Shown: piece by piece, positions 1 through 5,412 of the stretch
Layout of the letters: every line of letters starts with the position of its first letter
Numbering within the stretch: position 1 is the stretch's first letter
Made by a program: the position numbers and the translations under genes
Assembly (NCBI GenBank): GCA_947460275.1
Contig: CANHHZ010000085.1
Coordinates: 1 to 8,616 of the forward strand
Reading direction: 5' to 3'
DNA length: 8,616 nt
Source of the DNA: Sphingobacteriaceae bacterium
GTDB lineage: Bacteria > Bacteroidota > Bacteroidia > Sphingobacteriales > Sphingobacteriaceae
The notes under the pieces: generated by a model
Seen by the model: only the letters and a program-made list of their open reading frames with translations
Told to the model about the DNA's origin: nothing
The model's database searches: none

Positions 1-9
1 ATCAAAAAC

Positions 10-40
10 TTTGCAAATCAACAAAGCAATAGTATATTCG
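10..40 (+). promoter_or_regulatory. Putative Bacteroidota promoter for the nucleotidase pair
   Basis: A TTTG at 10-13 and TATATTCG at 33-40 are separated by 19 bp. This fits the Bacteroidota primary sigma pattern (TTTG, about 19 bp, TAnnTTTG), with one mismatch in the -7 element (C at 39). The predicted transcript would begin near 46-48, leaving a leader of about 10 nt before the ATG at 57. No Shine-Dalgarno sequence is seen, as is usual in this phylum. The call rests on motif match and spacing only. Confidence 0.45.
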
Positions 41-50
41 TGCAAATCAA
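12..50. repeat. 10-bp direct repeat flanking the first promoter
   Basis: TGCAAATCAA occurs exactly at 12-21 and again at 41-50, starting 29 bp apart. The first copy overlaps the putative -33 element and the second covers the predicted transcription start. A short inverted repeat, CTTTG (9-13) and CAAAG (22-26), overlaps the first copy. It may be an operator pair or the trace of a duplicated promoter; the sequence alone does not decide. Confidence 0.4.
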
Positions 51-56
51 ATTGAT

Positions 57-812
57 ATGTCGGCTTACTTTAAAAATTTAATCCTTGCCCTGGCTGTTTT
101 TACGCTAGGTGCTTGCAGCACAAAATATGCCTTGGTTAAATCCAATAGGAAAGAGTACAACATCAGCAACAAAATTGCGCCCGATAGCAGCGTAATCAAA
201 ACCTATTTGCCTTACAAAACTAAAATTGATGCCGAGATGAACCAAGTTATTGGCTACACCGAGTTTACCTTGAGCAAAAGTAGCCAAGGTTATGAGTCGG
301 TTTTAGGCAATTTCTTTGCCGATGCCGTATTTCATCAAGCCAAAAAAATAAACCCCAATATCGATTTTATCATGCCAAGCACAAAAGGAGGCTTACGCAA
401 CGATATTGCCAAAGGCGAAATCACGGTATCGAACATATTTGAGCTCATGCCATTCGAAAACCAATTGATTTTGTTTACCCTAAAAGGCGAAGATGTGCTT
501 AAACTAATAAATTACATTGTAGCCAGCGAAGGCCAACCTGTAGCGGGCATAAAAATTGAAGTAAAAGATAAAGCGCCAGTAAATGTCATCATCAACGGAA
601 AGCCATTTAATGTAAACCAAACTTATCAGGTAGTTACTTCAGATTATGTGGCCAGTGGCGGCGACGATGCCGTAGGCTTTGCCAAGCCCATTGCCAAACA
701 AGTTTTAGGTTTAAAAATACGCGATGCCTTATTAAACGAAGTAAAAGAACTACAAGCGCAAGGAAAAAAAGTTAATGCAACATTAGATGGAAGAATTACA
801 AAAAACAACTAG
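57..812 (+). CDS. 5'-nucleotidase C-terminal domain lipoprotein
   Basis: This 251-residue lipoprotein consists almost entirely of the 5'-nucleotidase C-terminal domain, the part of UshA/CD73-type enzymes that binds the base and helps close over the substrate. It has a short hydrophobic signal with lipobox LGAC (17-20), so Cys20 is the probable lipidation site. The following residues lack the acidic stretch of Bacteroidota surface-export signals, suggesting a periplasm-facing anchor. Family patterns seen are LGNFFADA (83-90), GGLR (111-114, whose Arg matches the phosphate-binding region of the family), MPF (131-133), SDYVASGGDD (195-204) and a terminal DGRI (244-247). There is no metal-binding catalytic domain here; that domain is encoded by the next gene, whose start lies inside this gene's last 26 bp. 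The ATG at 57 is chosen because it gives a complete lipoprotein signal and sits behind a plausible promoter. It is likely a partner subunit of the downstream phosphatase (inference). Confidence 0.88.
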   Translation: MSAYFKNLILALAVFTLGACSTKYALVKSNRKEYNISNKIAPDSSVIKTYLPYKTKIDAEMNQVIGYTEFTLSKSSQGYESVLGNFFADAVFHQAKKINPNIDFIMPSTKGGLRNDIAKGEITVSNIFELMPFENQLILFTLKGEDVLKLINYIVASEGQPVAGIKIEVKDKAPVNVIINGKPFNVNQTYQVVTSDYVASGGDDAVGFAKPIAKQVLGLKIRDALLNEVKELQAQGKKVNATLDGRITKNN

Positions 813-1734
813 ACGTAACTTTATCAAAGCAGGTGGCATGGTGAGCGCTGCTTTTGCCTTAAACATTAACGCTTTAGATGCTTTTGCCAACGGGAGATTG
901 CAGAAGCTAACCATATTGCATACAAACGATGTGCACAGTAGGATAGAGCCATTCCCAATGGATGGTGGCCGAAACCAAGGTTTGGGCGGCGTGGCTCGGC
1001 GTTCGTCTCTCATCAAACAAATACGTGCCGAGCAAGAAAATGTATTGCTGTTGGATGCTGGAGATATTTTTCAAGGTACACCATACTTTAACAAGTTTGG
1101 TGGCGAATTGGAGCTGAAACTCATGAGCCAAATGGGCTACGATGCTACTACTTTGGGCAACCACGATTTTGACAATGGGGTAGAAGGCTTTTACAAACAA
1201 CTGCCCAACGCCAATTTCCCGATTTTAATTGCCAATTACGATTTGCGCAATACTGCTTTGGCAAATGCTACCCAACCTTACAAAATATTTAAAAAAAGCG
1301 GACTTAAAATTGGTGTATTTGGTATTGGTATAGAACTGAAAGGTTTGGTAGATCCTAAAAATTACGGCGAAACGCAATATTTAGACCCCATTGCAAAAGC
1401 CAATGAAACCGCTGCTTTGTTAAAAAACGATTTACATTGCGATTTGGTAATTTGTTTGTCGCACTTAGGGTATAAATACCGTACCGCAACAGTATCAGAC
1501 CAAGTATTGGCGGCAAATACCAGAAATATTGATTTAATTATTGGTGGCCATACGCATACTTTTTTAGATACCCCAGAGGATGTAAAAAACCTAGACGGCA
1601 ACATAACCACCATTAACCAAGTTGGTTTTGCAGGCATAAACTTAGGAAGGATTGATTATTATTTTGAACCTTACAAGAGCAAAAAAATGAAAATCTCTGC
1701 GCCTTATTTAATTAACAATAAGTTGGAAATGTAA
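787..1734 (+). CDS. Tat-exported metallophosphatase, 5'-nucleotidase catalytic subunit
   Basis: This 315-residue calcineurin-like metallophosphatase of the UshA/5'-nucleotidase catalytic type hydrolyses phosphate esters (nucleotides or similar) with a two-metal centre. A twin-arginine signal RRNFIK (9-14) precedes a hydrophobic stretch, so it is probably exported folded to the periplasm. Metal-site motifs appear in order: NDVH (47-50), DAGDIFQGT (90-98), GNHD (124-127), SHLG (225-228) and GGHTH (253-257). All expected ligands are present. The protein stops just after the catalytic domain, about half the length of UshA. The missing C-terminal domain is encoded by the gene directly upstream, so the domain order on the chromosome is the reverse of the fused enzyme. 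The start at 787 overlaps the upstream gene by 26 bp in another frame. The next ATG (838) would remove the twin arginines, so the overlapping start is preferred. Translational coupling is likely. Exact substrate unknown. Confidence 0.9.
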   Translation: MEELQKTTRRNFIKAGGMVSAAFALNINALDAFANGRLQKLTILHTNDVHSRIEPFPMDGGRNQGLGGVARRSSLIKQIRAEQENVLLLDAGDIFQGTPYFNKFGGELELKLMSQMGYDATTLGNHDFDNGVEGFYKQLPNANFPILIANYDLRNTALANATQPYKIFKKSGLKIGVFGIGIELKGLVDPKNYGETQYLDPIAKANETAALLKNDLHCDLVICLSHLGYKYRTATVSDQVLAANTRNIDLIIGGHTHTFLDTPEDVKNLDGNITTINQVGFAGINLGRIDYYFEPYKSKKMKISAPYLINNKLEM

Positions 1735-1751
1735 GTTGAAATAATTGCGAG

Positions 1752-1843
1752 AAAAAAAATCCGTCATTGCGAGCTTTGCGAAGCAATCTTTTCTACTATT
1801 CAACAATCAAAAGATTGCTTTGTCGTACCTCCTCGCAAAGACG
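1752..1843 (-). terminator. Intrinsic terminator of mnmA
   Basis: Reading the minus strand, a large hairpin (1843-1762) begins 5 nt after the mnmA stop and is followed at once by a run of eight T (1759-1752 on the minus strand). Inner stem: 12 perfect base pairs (1781-1792 with 1809-1820). Outer stem: 12 bp with one mismatch (1762-1773 with 1832-1843). On the plus strand no T run follows the hairpin, so it is a weaker terminator for the convergent phosphatase gene, though the hairpin may still define both 3' ends. Confidence 0.6.
1762..1843. repeat. Inverted pair of REP-like palindromic elements
   Basis: Arm one (1762-1792) begins CGTCATTGCGAG and ends AAGCAATCTTTT. Arm two (1809-1843), read on the minus strand, begins CGTCTTTGCGAG and ends AAGCAATCTTTT. 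The arms face each other across a 16-nt spacer and differ mainly in the middle (7 nt against 11 nt). Each arm has some internal symmetry, for example ATTGC (1766-1770) with GCAAT (1783-1787). Elements of the type CGTCATTGCGAG...GAAGCAATC are, from memory, scattered in intergenic DNA of many bacteria including Bacteroidota. A further partial copy, ATTGCGAG, lies at 1744-1751. The layout resembles a REP doublet (REPIN/BIME). Copy number elsewhere in the genome cannot be seen here. Confidence 0.65.
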
Positions 1844-1848
1844 AAACA

Positions 1849-2940
1849 TTAAACCAAAAAACCACCACCTAACAAATCATTCCCTTCGTAAAAAACAGCC
1901 GATTGTCCTGGGGCAATTGCCGATACGTTATGATCAAAAACCACTTTCATATTGTTGTTTTCTTGCACAATAGTGCTTAACATGCCCGCATCTTTGTAGC
2001 GTATTTTGGTCACCACATTTTGCAATGGCTCGTTAATGTTTGCGTATTTGATCAAGTTTACGTTGCGCACCAAAGCTTCTTTTCTTTCTAATTCATCCGC
2101 TCTGCCCAAAACAACGGTATTGCTTTCGGGCAAAATTTGGGTTACAAACATAGGTTCGCCAAAAGCAACTCCTAAACCTTTACGTTGGCCAATGGTGTAA
2201 AACGGATAGCCTTTGTGTTGGCCTATCACCATGCCTTGACTGTTGATGAAGTTTCCGCCAGCAACACTCTCTTCTAAAGTTGGTACTTTATGTTTTAAAA
2301 AGGCTCGGTAATCGTTCTCAGGCACAAAGCAAATTTCGTAACTCTCGCTTTTTTTGGCCAATTCTTCTTGCCCCATATCCAAAGCCATTTGTCTAATATC
2401 GGCTTTGGCAAAACTACCCAAAGGGAATTTGGTTCGTGATAGATTTTCTTGCGAAACCCCCCAAAGCACATAAGATTGATCTTTATTTTCGTCTTTCCCT
2501 TTAGAAATTACATAACGTTCGCTTTCCAATTGGCGTATATTGGCATAATGCCCAGTGGCTATAAATTCGCAATCTAGTTTATTGGCTCTTTTCAATAAAG
2601 CTTCCCATTTGATATGGGTATTGCACAATACACAAGGGTTTGGTGTGCGGCCAGCCAAATATTCGTCTACAAAATTGTCGATTACAAAATCGCCAAATTC
2701 ATCTCTAATGTCTAAAATATAATGAGGAAATCCGTAATTAACGGCCAAAGTACGGGCATCGTTTATGCTGTCTAAACTGCAACAACCAGTTTCTTTGCTG
2801 CTTCCGCCCGAAGTGGCGTAATCCCAGGTTTTCATGGTAAGCCCAATTACTTCATAGCCTTGCTCGTGCAACATTACTGCTGCTACCGAACTGTCAACCC
2901 CGCCACTCATGGCTACCAAAATTCTACCGTGTTTACTCAT
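1849..2940 (-). CDS. mnmA: tRNA-specific 2-thiouridylase MnmA
   Basis: This 363-residue cytoplasmic enzyme makes the 2-thio group of wobble uridine (s2U34) in tRNA Lys, Glu and Gln, using ATP to activate the base and a persulfide sulfur delivered by a relay. The N-terminal PP-loop MSGGVDSS (11-18) binds ATP. The catalytic cysteine lies in PNPCVLCN (101-107), with Cys106 matching E. coli Cys102. The second cysteine is Cys204 in YEICFVPE (201-208), matching E. coli Cys199. DQSYVLW (154-160), TGHYANI (129-135), YTIGQRKGLG (248-257) and the C-terminal APGQSAVFYEG (343-353) complete the family pattern. Length is normal for the family. The insert with GCCSLD (52-57) is seen in many MnmA proteins. 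The gene stands alone, divergent from the mannosidase gene and convergent with the phosphatase gene, with its own promoter element and terminator. Identification is secure. Confidence 0.97.
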   Translation of the reverse strand: MSKHGRILVAMSGGVDSSVAAVMLHEQGYEVIGLTMKTWDYATSGGSSKETGCCSLDSINDARTLAVNYGFPHYILDIRDEFGDFVIDNFVDEYLAGRTPNPCVLCNTHIKWEALLKRANKLDCEFIATGHYANIRQLESERYVISKGKDENKDQSYVLWGVSQENLSRTKFPLGSFAKADIRQMALDMGQEELAKKSESYEICFVPENDYRAFLKHKVPTLEESVAGGNFINSQGMVIGQHKGYPFYTIGQRKGLGVAFGEPMFVTQILPESNTVVLGRADELERKEALVRNVNLIKYANINEPLQNVVTKIRYKDAGMLSTIVQENNNMKVVFDHNVSAIAPGQSAVFYEGNDLLGGGFLV

Positions 2941-2956
2941 TGCCTAAAATCAATTA

Positions 2957-2964
2957 CAAAAGTA
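2957..2964 (-). promoter_or_regulatory. Putative -7 element for mnmA
   Basis: On the minus strand TACTTTTG matches the Bacteroidota -7 consensus TAnnTTTG exactly and ends 16 nt before the mnmA start codon, leaving a leader of roughly 10 nt. No good TTTG was found about 19 bp upstream, so only half of the promoter is supported. Confidence 0.45.
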
Positions 2965-3041
2965 AATGTTTTTACCGAATTTATATCAGTCAGACGTCTT
3001 TGCAATGTAAAAAGCAATAGTTGTAAGAACGATAAATAGTT

Positions 3042-3067
3042 TTAATTTAGATATCAGCTAAAATTAA
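3042..3067. repeat. AT-rich inverted repeat upstream of the GH92 gene
   Basis: TTAATTTAG (3042-3050) pairs with CTAAAATTAA (3058-3067): nine base pairs with one bulged A at 3063 and a 7-nt loop. It lies 21 bp before the preferred start of the mannosidase gene. It could be an operator or a weak RNA hairpin. Because it is almost all A and T, a chance origin is quite possible. Confidence 0.3.
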
Positions 3068-3088
3068 TACCTTAGTTTTTTATTGATC

Positions 3089-5389
3089 ATGCGATTTAAA
3101 CTTATGAGAATAGCACTTTTTTGTTCCTTTTTAATGATTGCTGTAAGTGCAAAGGCACAGCAAAATTTAGTAAAATATGTAAACCCTTTAATTGGTACCG
3201 AAAAAATGGGGCATACCTATCCCGGTGCTACGGTGCCTTTTGGTGCAGTACAATTGAGCCCCGAAACAGATACCATCTCTTATGAGGTAAATGGAAAGTA
3301 CAATGGCGATGTGTATAAATATTGTGCAGGCTACAAATATGAAGACAAAACCATTGTAGGTTTTAGCCACACACACTTTAGTGGAACTGGGCACTCAGAT
3401 TTGGGCGATTTTTTAATTATGCCTACACAAGGTAAATTACAAATGAACCCAGGCGTGGCCAGCAATACCAAAAGTGGTTTTCGATCGGCTTTTTCGCATG
3501 CCAATGAAACAGCACAAGCTGGATATTACAAAGTAAAATTGGATGACGATAACATTACTGCAGAACTTACTTCGACACAAAGGGTGGGCATGCACCAATA
3601 TACTTTCCCTAAATCAGACCAAAGCCATATTATTTTAGATTTAATGGCAGGGATTTACAATTACGATGATAAAACGGTGTGGACTTATGTACGTGTAGTT
3701 AATGATACTTTGGTAACCGGTTACCGCCAAACCAATGGATGGGCACGTACCCGAACTGTTTATTTTGCCATGAGTTTTTCTAAACCATTTAAAAGTTATG
3801 GCCAAAAAAATTATGATTCTAAACAAGCTTACAGAGGTTTTTGGGGCAAGTTTGACCAATCAAAAAACTTTCCAGAAATAGCTGGTAAAAAAGTAAGAAT
3901 GTATTTTGATTTTAACACCAATGAGGACGAAAAAATTAAGATAAAGTTTGCCCTTTCGCCGGTGAGCCAAGAAAATGCTTTGCAAAATATGCGTGCAGAA
4001 ATTACTGGATGGGATTTTGAAAAGGTAAAAACCCAAGCGCAAGAAACTTGGAATAAAGAATTGAATAAAATTGCCGTTACGGCCAGCGAAGCTGACAAAA
4101 CAAATTTTTACACGGCCATGTACCATGCTTTTATCAATCCTACAACCTATACGGATGTAAACGGACAATACAAAGGATTAGATCAAGGCGTGCATACCGC
4201 AAATGGATTTACCAATTACACGACGTTTTCTTTGTGGGATACCTATAGGGCTTTGCATCCGTTTTTTAATATCATGCAGCCAAGTAGAAACAACGATATG
4301 GTCAAATCGATGTTGGCCCATTACGAACAAAACGCGTTACAAATGTTGCCCATTTGGTCGCATTATGCCAACGATAATTGGTGCATGAGTGGTTACCACA
4401 GTGTTTCGGTAATTGCCGACGCCGTAATTAAAGGGGTGTACAACGGCGATGCCAACAAAGCTCTAGCTGCTTGCGTAGCCACGGCCAACAAACGCAACTA
4501 CGAAGGCATTGGCTATTACATTGATTTAGGTTATATCCCTGCCGAACGGAGTGGGATTTCTGTTTCAAACACATTAGAGTATGCTTACGACGATTGGTGT
4601 ATCGCCCAAATGGCTAAAAAATTAAACAAAATGGACGTGTACCAAACCTTTATCAAACGTTCGGGCAATTGGAAAAACAATTTTGATACCGTAACAGGAT
4701 TTATGCGTCCAAAATTGGCCGATGGCACCTTTAAAAAAGATTTTGACGCTTTAAGTACACACGGACAAGGTTTTATTGAAGGGAACAGTTGGAATTACAG
4801 TTTCTTTGTACCACAAGATCCAGCAGCTTTAATGCAGCAAATGGGAGGTAAAAATAAATTCGCAGCTCGTTTAGATACACTTTTTACCATGCACCTGCCT
4901 GATGAATTTTTTGCCGAAACGGAAGACATTACCCGCGAAGGAATTATTGGTGGCTATGTACATGGCAACGAGCCAGCCCACCATGTGGCTTATTTTTACA
5001 ATTGGGCCGATCAAGCGTATAAAACTCAGGCACAAGTACGCAGAATTTTAAAAATGCAGTATAAACCAACGCCTGATGGTTTAGGTGGCAACGACGATTG
5101 CGGACAAATGAGTGCGTGGTACATGTTTTCTTCATTGGGCTTTTATCCAGTTTCCCCGGGTGGCGACGAGTATGCCTTAGGTTCGCCTGCGGTAAACAAT
5201 GCAACGCTGACTTTAGAAAATGGCAAAACTTTTAGTATCGAAGCCATCAACCAAAGCGATAAAAATATTTATGTACAAAAAGTGCTACTCAATGGCCTAG
5301 TACTCGAAAAACCTTTTATCAAACATAGCGACATTACCAAAGGCGGTAAATTGACTTTTTATATGTCGGCAAAACCTAAAAAAGTATAA
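3089..5389 (+). CDS. Secreted GH92 family alpha-mannosidase
   Basis: This 766-residue glycoside hydrolase family 92 protein belongs to calcium-dependent inverting exo-alpha-mannosidases that release mannose from N-glycans, yeast mannan and similar glycans. A Sec signal peptide covers residues 1-23 with probable cleavage after AKA, followed by QQN; there is no lipobox. The N-terminal domain starts with NPLIGT (32-37) and HTYPGATVPFG (42-52). Hallmarks of the catalytic barrel follow: FSLWDTYRALHP (380-391), EGNSWNY (564-570), GNEPAHH (626-632) and GGNDDCGQMSAWY (666-678). The acidic residues there are the candidates for catalytic acid, base and calcium ligands known from the family. The length is typical and no break is seen. 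Start choice: a TTG (3083) and ATGs at 3089 and 3104 are in frame; 3089 gives the most basic signal start, but 3104 also leaves a workable signal. No SusC/SusD genes lie beside it, so linkage specificity cannot be inferred. Confidence 0.93.
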   Translation: MRFKLMRIALFCSFLMIAVSAKAQQNLVKYVNPLIGTEKMGHTYPGATVPFGAVQLSPETDTISYEVNGKYNGDVYKYCAGYKYEDKTIVGFSHTHFSGTGHSDLGDFLIMPTQGKLQMNPGVASNTKSGFRSAFSHANETAQAGYYKVKLDDDNITAELTSTQRVGMHQYTFPKSDQSHIILDLMAGIYNYDDKTVWTYVRVVNDTLVTGYRQTNGWARTRTVYFAMSFSKPFKSYGQKNYDSKQAYRGFWGKFDQSKNFPEIAGKKVRMYFDFNTNEDEKIKIKFALSPVSQENALQNMRAEITGWDFEKVKTQAQETWNKELNKIAVTASEADKTNFYTAMYHAFINPTTYTDVNGQYKGLDQGVHTANGFTNYTTFSLWDTYRALHPFFNIMQPSRNNDMVKSMLAHYEQNALQMLPIWSHYANDNWCMSGYHSVSVIADAVIKGVYNGDANKALAACVATANKRNYEGIGYYIDLGYIPAERSGISVSNTLEYAYDDWCIAQMAKKLNKMDVYQTFIKRSGNWKNNFDTVTGFMRPKLADGTFKKDFDALSTHGQGFIEGNSWNYSFFVPQDPAALMQQMGGKNKFAARLDTLFTMHLPDEFFAETEDITREGIIGGYVHGNEPAHHVAYFYNWADQAYKTQAQVRRILKMQYKPTPDGLGGNDDCGQMSAWYMFSSLGFYPVSPGGDEYALGSPAVNNATLTLENGKTFSIEAINQSDKNIYVQKVLLNGLVLEKPFIKHSDITKGGKLTFYMSAKPKKV

Positions 5390-5394
5390 TTTTG
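5387..5394 (+). promoter_or_regulatory. Putative -7 element for topB
   Basis: TAATTTTG matches TAnnTTTG exactly and overlaps the stop codon of the mannosidase gene. The predicted start of transcription near 5400 leaves a leader of about 12 nt before the topB ATG at 5413. No clear -33 TTTG stands about 19 bp upstream. It may let topB be transcribed independently of the mannosidase gene. Confidence 0.4.
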
Positions 5395-5412
5395 CCCAAA
5401 TAGACATTTTTA

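Noticed and set aside
907..1637. Minus-strand open frames inside the phosphatase gene
   Set aside because: They are fully antisense to a strongly recognised gene, with no domain pattern and no promoter.
1762..1843. CRISPR repeat or insertion sequence end
   Set aside because: There are only two inverted arms, no regular spacers and no transposase, so a REP-like doublet explains it better.
1767..1973. A 68-codon plus-strand open frame after the phosphatase gene
   Set aside because: It runs through the REP-like hairpin and into mnmA antisense, has low-complexity basic sequence and matches no family I know.
1849..2940. Extra cysteines of MnmA (Cys53, Cys54, Cys103) as a possible iron-sulfur site
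   Set aside because: CC in this insert and the PNPCVLCN pattern are common in ordinary MnmA proteins; no separate cluster motif is visible.
2992..2999. Perfect palindrome AGACGTCT in the mnmA/GH92 intergenic region
   Set aside because: Eight bases only, a single copy, and not placed at a recognised promoter; it could be chance.
3829..4168. Overlapping minus-strand open frames of 89 and 102 codons inside the GH92 gene
   Set aside because: Shadows of the GH92 coding frame; two of them overlap each other in different frames and show no family features.
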